A stretch of 64,000 bases of DNA from Pseudomonadota bacterium (lineage in GTDB: Bacteria; Desulfobacterota; Desulfovibrionia; Desulfovibrionales; Desulfovibrionaceae), in contig JAEYOJ010000095.1 in assembly GCA_023411815.1 (NCBI GenBank), positions 12,684-76,683 of the forward strand. The letters run 5' to 3'. The first letter of the stretch is position 1. Every line of letters starts with the position of its first letter. A program made the position numbers and the translations under genes. The notes beneath the pieces are model-generated. The model was not told the DNA's origin, did no database searches, and worked only from the letters and a program-made list of their open reading frames with translations. Positions 51,898 through 61,374 of this stretch are shown here, in pieces.

Positions 51898-52746
51898 CTA
51901 CCAGGCGCCGGACAGCTCCTGCTCCAAGGTCTGGCAGGCCCGGTGCAAGTGCTGGCAGTGCTTGAGCAGCAGGCGCTGCTCGTCGGAATCGATCTCGGCG
52001 GTTCCGGCCCCATGTCCGGCCGCAGCCTTCTTCTTCTCGGCCAGCTGGGCGGCGGCCTGGGCCAGGAAATCCCGGGAATAGCTCACGCCGCAGAAATCGA
52101 GGATGCGGGCCAGCAGATCACCGGGCGAGTCGAGCAATGTGTCCAGGCTCAGGGCGATGACGTTTTCGGGAGGCAGGGTCTTGAGCGCCGAGAGGGCGTG
52201 CAGCGTGGCGCGCTTGTAATCGAAGATGAAGCTGGCCAGGGTGTCCGGGCAGCGGTTCTCGCCCGCCGTGGCCATGTAGCTTTCCTCTGGCGGCCGGAAT
52301 AGGTGCACGAAGCGCATGCCCGGAAAGAGGCTGTGCAAAAGGCGCACATCCGTGCGCGCGAGGGTGCGGATTTCGGCCCAGTAGGCCTTGGCTGATTCGT
52401 TCATGGCGATGAGGTTCATCCCGCGCACGAAAATGCCCAGCCCAACCTCCAGTCCCTGGCCATTGAAGGCCGTGGAGAACAGACGCTTGACGGATTTGCG
52501 GGGCAGCAGATCGTAGCGGCCCGGTATCGCCTTGGCGAAGGCCTCGTTGAGTTCCGATAGGCGCACGCGGAAAAATCTGCGCTCGAACATGGCCAGGTCG
52601 CAGGTGCCGCGCAGCAGGTCGGCCGCGCCGCTGCGTCCGCCCAACAGGCTGGTTTCGTGGAAGGCCAGCACGCGCGGGTGTGCCGCGAATACTTCTCCGA
52701 GCAGGGCTGCGACGCCGGAGTCGCTGCCTCCAATGAAAATGTTCAT
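51898..52746 (-). CDS. Sulfotransferase-family protein with altered P-loop
   Basis: The 282-residue protein is similar to the sulfotransferase fold: NIFIGGSDSGVAALLGEVFA at the N-terminus, in the place of the PAPS 5'-phosphosulfate loop (normally G-x-RSGTT-L), MRFVHLFRPPEESYMATAGE in the position of the 3'-phosphate loop, and VIALSLDTLLDSPGDLLARI. The loop lacks the Arg and Thr pair. Start ATG 52746 has GGGGGAGG before it. PAPS dependence is doubtful given the altered loop. Some Desulfovibrio-type genomes encode many such proteins near polysaccharide genes. Confidence 0.78.
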   Translation of the reverse strand: MNIFIGGSDSGVAALLGEVFAAHPRVLAFHETSLLGGRSGAADLLRGTCDLAMFERRFFRVRLSELNEAFAKAIPGRYDLLPRKSVKRLFSTAFNGQGLEVGLGIFVRGMNLIAMNESAKAYWAEIRTLARTDVRLLHSLFPGMRFVHLFRPPEESYMATAGENRCPDTLASFIFDYKRATLHALSALKTLPPENVIALSLDTLLDSPGDLLARILDFCGVSYSRDFLAQAAAQLAEKKKAAAGHGAGTAEIDSDEQRLLLKHCQHLHRACQTLEQELSGAW

Positions 52747-53336
52747 GTCCTCCCCCGTGAAGGAACTGGAAGCGGGTGCATGGAAACGTCCTGCGAACGC
52801 GGTCGTCTGGCGTCGAACGCCGAGCCGGAGGGCGCAGGCGCGCTCGGGCCGGCTCGAAGCCCTTGCGCTGTGTGCGGGTGGATCGTTTGGAAACGGCTCG
52901 CGGACTCTGGCCCGAAGGCCTTCATTGCTCAGCATGCAATTAACATGCTGGCGAGCGTTTCCCTGCGCGGGCCGAGTTTCCGGCTGATGAAAGGTGTCCG
53001 GCGGGAGCCGAGGCGGCCGAGGGACGCACCATCAGCCCGGATTGCCCTGCCGGAAAGGGCAAACGCCTGGTCCCGTGCCGGACTGGGGCACTGAAAGCCG
53101 GCAGTGTCACCATTTCCGTTCGATCAGTGGACGCAACCTGCAACGAATTGTGGATTGGCGGGCGCATGTCTGTCGGCATGATCGTTTTATGCGTTGAAAT
53201 ATATCTGCTCCATGGAATTGGCACCGGGCTTGCTTGAATACGGCTATCCAGGCCGACCGGCTGCTCGTCCATCTCTTCCGGATCCTGTCCCTACCCGCCG
53301 GCCTGCCGGGCACAACATATCCAAAGGTGCGCATCC
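52747..53336. other. Long intergenic region without a gene
   Basis: Nearly 600 bp between divergent genes. Frames of 60-150 codons on both strands lack ribosome binding sites and recognisable domains. It includes a TTTTATGCGTTGAAATATA AT-rich patch at 53186-53205 that may be the promoter of the following gene. Confidence 0.4.
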
Positions 53337-53966
53337 ATGTTCGAGGGATTCAAGCGTCTGCTGGCGACGGTCGCGCTCTTGCTGCTCCTGTCCCTGCTGA
53401 CGCTCCTGTCTTCCCTGGCCCACGGGGCCATCCTGCGAGGCGGAGAGCAGGCCGATTGCCTGGGCCGCTTCGTGGCCGGACTGCACTACCACCCCTTTTC
53501 CCCGGAAGAGGCGGAACTGACCATCACCCTGACCAATTTGCAGGACCTGGGCGCGGGACAGATCACGGGTTTCGCCCTGAACAATCCCGGAGGCCGCATA
53601 GAGCGGATAGCACCCGCTCCTGATTTTCCGAACGGCTTCCACGTGCTCGGCGCGGATGCTCCGCATGGCGCGGTGTATGCGGAGCGCTTCGGAAAATACG
53701 ACTTCGGCGCGGCCCTGGATGGCGAGTTCTCGGGCGCCGGCGATCCCGCCCTGTCCATCGGCACGGAGTTCGGCTCCGAGACCAAGGCCTTCCGCTTCTA
53801 CCTGCACGGCAGGGACCTGCACCTCATAGACGACTATTACTTCCTGACCGAGGCCGCGGAGGATTCCGCGCTCAAGCCTGGCTTCTTCGCGACGCGCTTC
53901 GCCGGCCTGGGCAGGGACGGTGACGAAATCGGCCTTTCCGTGGCCGATGTCTGGGTATTTAGGTAG
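53337..53966 (+). CDS. Exported protein of unknown function
   Basis: This 209-residue protein has a strong signal peptide (MFEGFKRLLATVALLLLLSL, cleaved near AHG) and a beta-rich mature part: TITLTNLQDLGAGQITGFAL, FGKYDFGAALDGEFSGAGDP, FRFYLHGRDLHLIDDYYFL and a C-terminal VADVWVFR. The composition recalls secreted beta-sandwich proteins with an autotransporter-like or extracellular placement, but no named family is recognised. No PEP-CTERM signal is seen. ATG 53337 is nine bases after AAAGGTG. It has its own terminator. Confidence 0.75.
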   Translation: MFEGFKRLLATVALLLLLSLLTLLSSLAHGAILRGGEQADCLGRFVAGLHYHPFSPEEAELTITLTNLQDLGAGQITGFALNNPGGRIERIAPAPDFPNGFHVLGADAPHGAVYAERFGKYDFGAALDGEFSGAGDPALSIGTEFGSETKAFRFYLHGRDLHLIDDYYFLTEAAEDSALKPGFFATRFAGLGRDGDEIGLSVADVWVFR

Positions 53967-53987
53967 GCCATGCTCCCTCCACACGGC

Positions 53988-54022
53988 GAGAGGCCGGCGG
54001 GGGTGGTCCCCGTCGGCCTCTC
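53988..54022. terminator. Terminator between convergent genes
   Basis: GAGAGGCCGGCGGGG/CCCCGTCGGCCTCTC arms separate the exported-protein gene (plus) and hemC (minus). Confidence 0.75.
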
Positions 54023-54073
54023 GTCATGCGGCCTGCGCCGCGAAAATACAGGCGCTTGCCCGAGGCGGCGAAC

Positions 54074-55024
54074 CTACGTCAGGCGCGGGTCCACGGCCTG
54101 AACGCCGTATATTTCCTGCAGTATTTCTCGTCCGCCCGCGTCCAGTACCTCACGGGCCAGGGCCTCGCCCAGTTCCCAGGCCTGTCCGGCCGGGCCGCTG
54201 CGCTCGCGGCGGACCACGCGCCTGCCTTGCAGATCGGCGACCAGGCCGGTCAGGCGTACCTCATCGCCACGCACCTCGGCGTAGCCCGCGATGGGCACTT
54301 GGCAGCCGCCTTCCAGGGCCGTGAGGAAGCCACGTTCCGCCTGCACGCGCACGCGTGTCTCCGGGTGGTCCATGAAGGCTAGCATATCCGCCAGTTCCAC
54401 GTCGTCCCGGCGATACTCGATGCCCAGCACGCCCTGGGAAACGGCAGGCAGGAAATCCGGCGGCCCCATGACCTCCATCTTGGGCGCGGACAGCCCCAGC
54501 CGATTGAGTCCGGCCATGGCCAGCACGATGGCGTCATACTCGCCGTCCATGAGCTTGCGCAGCCGGGTGTTCACGTTGCCGCGCAGCATCTTGATTTCGA
54601 AATCGGGCCTGCGCATGAGCAACTGGGCCTGGCGGCGGAAGCTGCTGGTGCCTATCACCGCACCCTCGGGCAGGGCCGCCAGGTTGTCATAGCGTACGGA
54701 CAGGAGGGCGTCGGCCGGCTCCTCGCGCCTTGGAGTGACGCCGATGACCAGCCCCTCGGGCAGCTCCGTGGGCACGTCCTTCATGCTGTGCACGGCCAGG
54801 TCGGCCCGACCGTCCAGAAGCGCCTCCTCGATCTCCTTCACGAACAGGCCCTTGCCGCCCACCTTGGCCAGCGGCACGTCCAGGATCTTGTCGCCCTGGG
54901 TCTTGAGCATCAGCAGCTCGACTTCGAGGCCGGGGTGGCGCTCCACGAGCATGCTCTTGACGTGCTCGGCCTGCCACAGGGCCAGCATGCTTCCGCGCGT
55001 GGCTATGGTGAGTTTCGTGCGCAT
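54074..55024 (-). CDS. hemC: Porphobilinogen deaminase (hydroxymethylbilane synthase)
   Basis: This 316-residue enzyme polymerises four porphobilinogen units into hydroxymethylbilane in tetrapyrrole synthesis, needed here for c-type cytochromes and sirohaem. Landmarks: [79 protein letters not shown] and the dipyrromethane-binding Cys in [13 protein letters not shown]. Its length and motifs are complete. ATG 55024 has a modest GGAT site. No other hem genes are in the window. It is likely monocistronic, preceded by a large hairpin belonging to the recurrent family. Confidence 0.97.
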   Translation of the reverse strand: MRTKLTIATRGSMLALWQAEHVKSMLVERHPGLEVELLMLKTQGDKILDVPLAKVGGKGLFVKEIEEALLDGRADLAVHSMKDVPTELPEGLVIGVTPRREEPADALLSVRYDNLAALPEGAVIGTSSFRRQAQLLMRRPDFEIKMLRGNVNTRLRKLMDGEYDAIVLAMAGLNRLGLSAPKMEVMGPPDFLPAVSQGVLGIEYRRDDVELADMLAFMDHPETRVRVQAERGFLTALEGGCQVPIAGYAEVRGDEVRLTGLVADLQGRRVVRRERSGPAGQAWELGEALAREVLDAGGREILQEIYGVQAVDPRLT

Positions 55025-55057
55025 GGTGATCCTTATGGGAGAAAGGCAGGGAGAATC

Positions 55058-55103
55058 GGGGGGAAGGGGAACCCCTTTTGAGAAAGGGGTTCCCCTTCCC
55101 CCC
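55058..55103. repeat. Large inverted repeat upstream of hemC
   Basis: A 46-bp palindrome with arms such as GGGGGAAGGGGAACCCCTTT and a GAGA-like centre. On the minus strand it lies in the hemC leader and might be an attenuator or a terminator of the DsbA-like gene. It belongs to the same style of hairpin as 11308, 43198 and 57830. Confidence 0.6.
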
Positions 55104-55455
55104 GAGCCCCCATCCCTTCCTCAAAACTTTTTGGTTTCAAGGCGTGAGCGGCTGGAGCATTTGCTTTTGAAAATGCTTTGCAAGCCATGCGTCGGCATGG
55201 CTTGCCGCCGAGTAGGCGTAGGCGCAATTCACTTGCGCCGTCAACGCCGGAGCGGGTGTCTTGCAAGCAATCTGCTCCAGATGGCTTCAGGGGCGCCACT
55301 GCTTGCGTGGGGCCGCGTGGTGCGGGTCTGGTAACATGATGCGGCCGGGCTGTCGAATGGGGATGCGGGCCGGAGGCTAGGCATGGGAGTTAGATGAAAC
55401 GGGGGCGGTCCGCTGGCGGACCGCCCCGTAAGCAGGGATCAATCTGGATCGGAGG
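55104..55455. other. Intergenic region with repeat-like hairpins
   Basis: Downstream of the DsbA-like gene on the minus strand. Contains GCAAGCCATGCGTCGGCATGGCTTGC (55180-55205 region) and ACTTGCGCC/GGCGCAA pairs. A frame of about 200 codons runs through without a domain. It is probably a 3' untranslated or recombined repeat region. Confidence 0.35.
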
Positions 55456-56259
55456 CTACTTTGCGCGGGTCCCGGTCGTGTCGCGCACGATTTTCAGGAT
55501 CTCCTCGGCCGGCACCGCGCCGCGCACGGATACGCCGTTTATCACCAGCACCGGTACGCCCGAGAAGCCGAAGGAGCTGAATTCGGCCATATCCGCATCG
55601 ATACGCTTCTGCACCTCCGGGCTCTGCATGGCCTTCCTGGTCGCTTCGCGCTTCGCGCCGGCCTGGACGGCCAGGTCGAGCAGGCCGTTTTCCCCGAGCT
55701 CGTCGAGACGCTCCTGGTTGGCGAAGAGCAGATGGTAGAGCTTGAGCGCGGCCTTCTTGTCCTGCATGCTCACGGCCTCGAACAACTTGGCTGCCGCCAT
55801 GGCGCTCTCGTGCGAGCGCAGGGGGTTGTGCTTGAAGATCATGCGGGCCTGCGTACCCAGCTGCGCCAGGGCCTTGTCCAGCTCCACGGACAGGCGCTCG
55901 CAGTAGGGGCACTGGAAGTCGGAATACTCCACGATGGTCACGGGAGCCTGGGCCGGGCCCACAAGGATACGGGAAGGGTCCACCACCGGCTTGAGCGGAT
56001 TCTGTCTTTCACGTTCCTGCCGTTCCTGCATCTGCTGGATATCCTGCTGCCGCTTCTTGAGCGCGGCCTGCTGCAGGGCGTCCAGCACTTCCACGTCTAT
56101 CTCGCGGATGGCGTTCAGAAGGATGTCGGGATTCTCCTTGAGGGTCCGGGCGAGCTGCTCCTTGAACTGCTGATCCTTGAGTTGCTGCGCCGGGGCACTG
56201 GATGAGAAACCGGCCACCAGCAGCAGGACGACCAGTAAAACGGCATATGAACGGGGCAT
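55456..56259 (-). CDS. DsbA-family thioredoxin-fold protein, exported
   Basis: This 267-residue protein has a signal peptide (MPRSYAVLLVVLLLVAGFSS, cleaved near APAQ), a helical Gln/Arg-rich N-terminal domain (about 25-90), and a thioredoxin-fold domain with active site DFQCPYCERL (CPYC, about residue 118). HNPLRSHESAMAAAKLFEAV and GFSGVPVLVINGV (cis-Pro loop) are typical. The family includes DsbA/BdbD-type oxidases and DsbG-like proteins. The chosen start ATG 56259 follows GGAGAG; an earlier ATG (56271) overlaps that site. Disulfide formation or isomerisation in the periplasm, relevant to cytochrome maturation, is inferred. Confidence 0.92.
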   Translation of the reverse strand: MPRSYAVLLVVLLLVAGFSSSAPAQQLKDQQFKEQLARTLKENPDILLNAIREIDVEVLDALQQAALKKRQQDIQQMQERQERERQNPLKPVVDPSRILVGPAQAPVTIVEYSDFQCPYCERLSVELDKALAQLGTQARMIFKHNPLRSHESAMAAAKLFEAVSMQDKKAALKLYHLLFANQERLDELGENGLLDLAVQAGAKREATRKAMQSPEVQKRIDADMAEFSSFGFSGVPVLVINGVSVRGAVPAEEILKIVRDTTGTRAK

Positions 56260-56433
56260 TGGTCTCTCCATTGTTGGCTCTTTGGCAGCCTGTCCGGGCA
56301 CAGGCCGTGCGGGACGGTATGGCTCGCCGGATGCGCGGCAGGCCGGAAACACTCTCGTGGGAGGGCCCGCCTTGCGAAGCCACCAGCCCCGACCGCTGAT
56401 CGTAAGCTGCAAGCCTTGCCAAATCAACCTGAA

Positions 56434-57162
56434 ATGGACACTCTGCGGCCCGTGAGCCAAGAACTTCCGGCCTTTTCAGTACGTGTGAGCCCAAGGGCCA
56501 GGCGGGCCAAGCTGGTCTGCTCGGCCGGCCAGGGGCTTGTGGTGGTCTTGCCCAAAGGCAGCGATCCGGCTCTTGCCCCAGCGCTCGTGGCCCGCCACAG
56601 GGCCTGGGCCGAGCGAGTCCTGCGGAGATTGGGCGCTTTCGGCGGGAGGGCCGTCCAGCCGCCGGCCGAGCTGTGCCTGCGCGCCGCGGGCTGCGTCGTT
56701 CGCCTGGATTACGTGCGCCGGGCTGGCCAGGAATTGCGTCTGAACGCCAGCGGCCCGGACCGGCTGCTGGTCAGTGGTGACGCGGAGTCCCCGGATTACT
56801 TGCCTGGCTTGCGTTCTTTGCTGTCGGCCTGGTTGCGGAACAGGGCTGCGTGTGATCTGCCGCCCCTGGTGCAGGAGCAGGAGCTGCGCTCGGGGCTGTC
56901 CTGTTCGGCCGTGCGTTACCGGGCCCAACGCATGCGCTGGGGCAGCTGCACCTCGGCCGGGGTGCTGCACCTGAACGCCAAGCTCCTGTTCCTGCCCCGC
57001 GAACTGGCCGGGTTCGTGATCCTGCACGAGCTCTGTCACACGGTACACATGGACCATTCACCGCGCTTCAAGGCCCTGCTGTCCGCCCATGAGCCGGACA
57101 TGGAGCGTCTGGACGCGGCCCTGCGCTCGGCGGGAACCATGGTGCCAGCCCTGTTGAGTTGA
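56434..57162 (+). CDS. YgjP-type metal-dependent hydrolase (M48-like)
   Basis: The 242-residue protein ends with a gluzincin-like motif VILHELCHTVHMDHSPRFKA (HExxH variant HELCH with a downstream His), preceded by RMRWGSCTSAGVLHLNAKLL, the signature of YgjP/DUF45 proteins. The N-terminal half is a positively charged beta-rich domain (RARRAKLVCSAGQGLVVVLP). The start is uncertain: ATG 56434 (MDTLRPVS) is taken; TTG 56416 is an alternative; neither has a convincing ribosome binding site. It is predicted cytoplasmic. The substrate of the family is unknown. Confidence 0.87.
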   Translation: MDTLRPVSQELPAFSVRVSPRARRAKLVCSAGQGLVVVLPKGSDPALAPALVARHRAWAERVLRRLGAFGGRAVQPPAELCLRAAGCVVRLDYVRRAGQELRLNASGPDRLLVSGDAESPDYLPGLRSLLSAWLRNRAACDLPPLVQEQELRSGLSCSAVRYRAQRMRWGSCTSAGVLHLNAKLLFLPRELAGFVILHELCHTVHMDHSPRFKALLSAHEPDMERLDAALRSAGTMVPALLS

Positions 57163-57248
57163 AGCGAGCTGAAGCGCGGCATGCCGCTCCCTGGTGGTCT
57201 TCACGTGTGCATTCTGCTAGCGTGGCGGATCAGACGGAGGAGAACGAC

Positions 57249-57803
57249 ATGTTGCAGTCCGGCTGCCGCACGAAACCGCCCGCCCCGATCCTCGGCTTCA
57301 TCCTGGCCGTATCGCTGCTCCTGGCGGGCGGCTGCGCCGGGCGCATGGCCGACTCCGTGGCCCACCTGAACAGCAGCCGGCTTTCGCTCAACGCGCCGGA
57401 AACCCTGGACATGCTCTACTGGTCCTTCAGCTATGTCGTGGAGCCGCTGCCCGACTCCTACCGTGTACGGGCCACGGCCTGGCGCAAGGACAATTTCCCG
57501 GGATGGGCCGAGTACGTGAATCGCGGCTGGTTCGCCGCCTATCTTGCCGACCAGGCCGGCAATCTGCTGGCCCAGGACACCAGGAGCCTGTACGCCGGCT
57601 ACTTCATTCCCAGCTGGTACAGAAAGGGCGTGGAGCTGGAGTTCAGCCTGCCCAAACCGGCCGGGGTTCCCGGCCCCCTGACCATCGCCTTCGGCTACAA
57701 CCTGACCCTCACCGACGCGCGCTGGGGCGGCAGCTTCTTCGGCTCGGCCCGGTCCTTTGATTCCGACTACGACTACTTCGACACCATAGAAACCGCCCGC
57801 TAG
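57249..57803 (+). CDS. Lipoprotein of unknown function
   Basis: The 184-residue protein uses ATG 57249 after GGAGGAG. The signal peptide ends in a lipobox (ILAVSLLLAGGCAGRM, Cys about 32). The mature domain is beta-rich and aromatic (WRKDNFPGWAEYVNRGWFAA, GYFIPSWYRKGVELEFSLPK, DARWGGSFFGSARSFDSDYD). A family is not recognised. The long upstream frame from 57159 overlaps the hydrolase stop and is rejected. It is the last gene before a hairpin pair. Confidence 0.8.
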   Translation: MLQSGCRTKPPAPILGFILAVSLLLAGGCAGRMADSVAHLNSSRLSLNAPETLDMLYWSFSYVVEPLPDSYRVRATAWRKDNFPGWAEYVNRGWFAAYLADQAGNLLAQDTRSLYAGYFIPSWYRKGVELEFSLPKPAGVPGPLTIAFGYNLTLTDARWGGSFFGSARSFDSDYDYFDTIETAR

Positions 57804-57829
57804 GGCATTCTTCAGATGAAGTGAGGGGC

Positions 57830-57887
57830 GCAGGGGAACTATTCCCCTGCCTTGTGTGGGTCCGGGAGAGGGCGGGCCCTCTCCCGG
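57830..57887. terminator. Two hairpins after the lipoprotein gene
   Basis: GCAGGGGA...TCCCCTGC (57830-57850) and CCGGGAGAGGGC/GCCCTCTCCCGG (57862-57887). The first shares GGGGAACTATTCCCC with the repeat style of 43198. Confidence 0.65.
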
Positions 57888-58322
57888 TTCGAGTGCAAGG
57901 ATCAATAATCCGGTATAACCAGAGTATCGGTCCGCCTTGCAGGGCTATTGCCCGCGAAACGTACGCAGGGCGTAACCGACAGTCATGCGAGCGTCACCAG
58001 GACGTAACGGCCAGCCCGTACGAAGAATCCACCCGGAACCGGCCTAGTCGCGACCGGTCCCGACCCGACAACCCGTCTTCCTGCACCCGAACCGGCAACC
58101 CGTGCACGCCCGCGTCCCTCCGGCGGAGAACCGCCGGCGCAAGCCGCCGCTGAAGCGCGTGCGCGATCTTGCGCCGCGTCCAGCCGGGTGAGGCCTGCTG
58201 CGGTCGGGGGAAGGCCAGATCCTTTCCGGCGAGGTCAGGTACCTGCCGATCAGAGACGGGACTTCCTCCGCCGCTCCGCCGGCGGACCCTGCGACGGCCG
58301 CCATGCCTGGAGGGATGACGCC
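57888..58322. other. Upstream region of the PHP-glycosyltransferase gene
   Basis: About 435 bp without a supported gene. CGACC/CCGG-rich repeats and inverted CCGCCGG...CCGGCGG elements around 58115-58295 are seen. A frame runs in phase into the gene from 58188, but its composition and lack of a ribosome binding site argue for the ATG at 58323. Confidence 0.4.
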
Positions 58323-60746
58323 ATGAAGATCGATCTGCACGTCCACTGCAAGTATTCCACGAAACCGTCCCAATGGATCCTCAAGAAGCTGGGCTGCCCC
58401 GAGAGTTTCACCCAGCCCGAGCAGCTCTACCGTATCGCCAAGGCCAGGGGCATGGATCTGGTGACCATCAGCGACCACAACACCATCGACGGCGCCCTGG
58501 AAATCGCCCATCTGCCGGACACGTTCATCAGCGAGGAGATCACGGCCTATTTCCCCGAGGACCGTTGCAAGGTGCATGTGCTGGCCCTGGACATCGACGA
58601 AGCCATCCACCGCGAGGTCCACAAGCTGCGCGAGAACATCTTCGAGCTGGTGCCCTATTTGCGGCAGAAGGGCATAACGCACGTCTGCGCCCACCCGCTC
58701 TACGGGGTCAACGACAAGCTGACAGTGGAGCACTTCGAGCAGCTGCTCCTGCTGTTCAGGACCTTCGAGTGCAACGGCACGCGCGACGGCTACCAGAACG
58801 ACGTGCTGCGGGCCATCCTGGCCGGCCTGACCCCGAAGGTCATGGACGAGCTGGCCGAGCGCCACGGCATCGAGCCCGGTCTCGAGGAGCCCTGGAAGAA
58901 GGGGCTGACCGGCGGCTCCGACGACCACAGCGCCCTGAACATCGCCAGCCTGTACACGGTGGTGGACGGCGCGAAGAGCCTGGAGGAGTTCAAACAGGGC
59001 CTGCGCGAATGCCGCTCCAGACCCGAGGGCCGCTGCTCCAACCCGCAGGCCATGGCCCTGAACCTCTATTCCATCGCCTACCAGTTCTACAAGAATAGGT
59101 TCAAGCTGGAGCGCTACGTCAACAAGGATATCTTCCTGCGCTTCGCGGACAGGTTCCTGGGCGCGGATGACGCACCCCGCGAGAGCGGGGTCATGGACAG
59201 GCTGCAGGCCTACTTCACCACGCGCAAGTACCTGCGCGGCAAGTCGCACACCGGCCCGGTGCAGGACGTGGTGCGCTTCGAGGCGGCCCGGCTGGTCTGC
59301 GACGATCCAGGCCTGCTGGCCGTGGCCAAGGGCCGGGTCCTGCCCGAGGGCGAGGCGGAACGCGAGTGGTTCCGTTTCACCACCCGCGCATCCAGCCGCG
59401 TACTGACCATCTTCGCCGACAACCTGCTGGGCCACGCCTCCGGGGCCAATATCTTCGACATCTTCCAGACCGTGGGCTCGGCCGGGGCGCTGTACACCGT
59501 GCTCGCGCCCTATTTCGTGGCCTACGGGTTGTTCAAGAAGGACCGGGCCTTCTGCGACGAGGTCGCCGCCCGTTTCGCCGGCAGGCCAGCCGAGCGCGAG
59601 GCCAAGGTCGGCCACTTCACGGACACTTTCTTCGAGGTCAACGGAGTGGCCAAGACCCTGCAGCGCTCCGTGAACCTGGCCGTGAAGACCGGCCGCGACT
59701 TGACCGTCGTAACCTGCCACCCGCAGGCGCCCGAGGGCGAGGGAGTGGTCAACTTCGAGCCGGTGGGCGTCTACGACCTGCCCGAGTACCCGGAGCTCAA
59801 GGTCTTCTATCCGCCGGTGCTGGAGATGCTCCAGCATGCCTACGAGCAGGGCTTCACGCACATCCACTCGGCCACGCCCGGTCCCATCGGCCTGACGGCC
59901 CTGCTCATCGCGCGCATCCTCAAGCTGCCCCTTTACGGCACCTACCACACGCAGATCCCGCAGTACGTGGGCAAGCTCACCGAGGACAACGCCATGGAGG
60001 ATCTCTCCTGGAAGTACATCCTCTGGTACTACAACCAGTGCGACCTGGTCTTCGCCCCTTCCCGCGCCACGGCGGACGAACTGATCGCCAAGGGCCTGCC
60101 AGCGGACAAGATACGGGTCTATCCGCGCGGCGTGGACGTGGAGCGCTTCCACCCGGCCAAGCGCAACGGCTTCCTCAAGCGCTACGCAGTCAGGCAAGGC
60201 AATGCGTTGCTCTACGTGGGGCGTATCTCCAAGGAGAAGAACCTGGACCTGCTGGCCGAGGCCTTCGAGCGCCTGCACCGCCTGCGGCCAGAGGCGAGCC
60301 TCGTGCTGGCCGGAGACGGCCCCTACAAGGAGGAATTGCGGGAACGGCTGCGCGGGCTGCCCTGCGTGTTTACCGGCTATCTGGAGGGCGAGGACTTGGC
60401 CGCGCTCTACGCCTCCTGCGACCTGTTCGTCTTCCCCAGCCGCACGGACACCTTCGGCAACGTGGTGCTGGAGGCTCAGGCCTCGGGCCTGCCGGTAATA
60501 GTTACGAATGAGGGTGGGCCCCGGGAGAACGTGCTGGAGGGCAGGACCGGCATGGTCGTAGGCGCGGCAGATCCCGGGGAGCTTTGCAGGGCCATGGAAA
60601 CCCTGCTGGACGATCCGGACCGTCTGCACTCCATGGGCCGGTGCGCCCGCACCTACATGGAGGAGCGTTCCTTCGAGCAGGCTTTCTCCGCCACCTGGGA
60701 CATGCTCTACCGCGACGCCGCCACGGATGGACAGCAGGTGGCCTGA
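58323..60746 (+). CDS. PHP-domain / GT4 glycosyltransferase fusion
   Basis: The 807-residue protein joins two enzymes. Residues about 1-270 are a PHP-type phosphoesterase (MKIDLHVHCKYSTKPS, TISDHNTIDGALEIA, HVCAHPLYGVNDK, GGSDDHSALNI) with metal-binding His and Asp clusters. Residues about 420-800 are a GT-B glycosyltransferase (HFTDTFFEVNGVAKTLQ, LPLYGTYHTQIPQYVGKLTE, PRGVDVERFHP, LLYVGRISKEKNLDLLAEAF, LVLAGDGPYKEELR, FPSRTDTFGNVVLEAQASGL). A 150-residue linker connects them. ATG 58323 has GGAGGG in front. The combination is seen in some deltaproteobacteria. The sugar donor and acceptor are unknown; polysaccharide or glycolipid synthesis is likely. Confidence 0.92.
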   Translation: MKIDLHVHCKYSTKPSQWILKKLGCPESFTQPEQLYRIAKARGMDLVTISDHNTIDGALEIAHLPDTFISEEITAYFPEDRCKVHVLALDIDEAIHREVHKLRENIFELVPYLRQKGITHVCAHPLYGVNDKLTVEHFEQLLLLFRTFECNGTRDGYQNDVLRAILAGLTPKVMDELAERHGIEPGLEEPWKKGLTGGSDDHSALNIASLYTVVDGAKSLEEFKQGLRECRSRPEGRCSNPQAMALNLYSIAYQFYKNRFKLERYVNKDIFLRFADRFLGADDAPRESGVMDRLQAYFTTRKYLRGKSHTGPVQDVVRFEAARLVCDDPGLLAVAKGRVLPEGEAEREWFRFTTRASSRVLTIFADNLLGHASGANIFDIFQTVGSAGALYTVLAPYFVAYGLFKKDRAFCDEVAARFAGRPAEREAKVGHFTDTFFEVNGVAKTLQRSVNLAVKTGRDLTVVTCHPQAPEGEGVVNFEPVGVYDLPEYPELKVFYPPVLEMLQHAYEQGFTHIHSATPGPIGLTALLIARILKLPLYGTYHTQIPQYVGKLTEDNAMEDLSWKYILWYYNQCDLVFAPSRATADELIAKGLPADKIRVYPRGVDVERFHPAKRNGFLKRYAVRQGNALLYVGRISKEKNLDLLAEAFERLHRLRPEASLVLAGDGPYKEELRERLRGLPCVFTGYLEGEDLAALYASCDLFVFPSRTDTFGNVVLEAQASGLPVIVTNEGGPRENVLEGRTGMVVGAADPGELCRAMETLLDDPDRLHSMGRCARTYMEERSFEQAFSATWDMLYRDAATDGQQVA

Positions 60747-60955
60747 GCCCCGGCCTGATCGGCGTTGAGAAAGGGCGGGGTCGTCGAATTGGCGGACCCG
60801 TCCGTTTTCGTTCATGCCATCCATGAAGTGTGGATTCATCGCCAAGCGCATCAAGTTGCGCTTGAACGCGCAGGGCATGCGGCATGCATCGGGTCGCTCC
60901 AACATGCCGGATGTTTTTCAGCCCTTGAGTTTGGCATGGAGCTTGTATTTATAGT

Positions 60956-61225
60956 ATGCAAACCACCATGCAGAATACACGAATAGTCGTCAGCACCGTT
61001 CAGGACGGTTTCGGCCTGCTCAAAGGGGAAATCATCGGGAACTCCGATATCTTCTCCACCTTGTGCCTGACCGTATTCATGATCATCGTCAGCCTCATCT
61101 TCCTGGTCAGCTTCGTCAGGACCGTGGCCTTGATATGGAATGAACGGTCCAGTTCCTCGCGCGGCCGCTACCCTCGTTCCGAGCTCGCAGGCAAGCCGTC
61201 CATTCCCACCGCGCGCACTGTCTGA
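60956..61225 (+). CDS. Small membrane protein
   Basis: The 89-residue protein starts at ATG 60956 (or 60968) and has one clear membrane helix (IFSTLCLTVFMIIVSLIFLV, about 32-54) flanked by charged ends; the C-terminus is Arg/Ser/Pro-rich. Its ribosome binding site is weak. No homologous family is recognised. Codon pattern and hydrophobic profile favour a real gene. Confidence 0.5.
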   Translation: MQTTMQNTRIVVSTVQDGFGLLKGEIIGNSDIFSTLCLTVFMIIVSLIFLVSFVRTVALIWNERSSSSRGRYPRSELAGKPSIPTARTV

Positions 61226-61374
61226 GCCTCGGCCTGGCCAAGGCCATTGGCGCTTTTCGGCCCGCCATCCACGGCCCGTAGGGCCCGTACGGCCCGCGTC
61301 CATCTTGGTTTCCTGGCCTGCACGAATCACCGATACCTGTTGACCCCTGCCCGCAAGGCCGGTACTCCATAAAC

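Noticed and set aside
58044..60905. 953-codon open frame on the minus strand opposite the PHP-glycosyltransferase gene
   Set aside because: It is the antisense of a GC-rich coding sequence with recognised motifs on the plus strand; the minus frame has no domain and no ribosome binding site.
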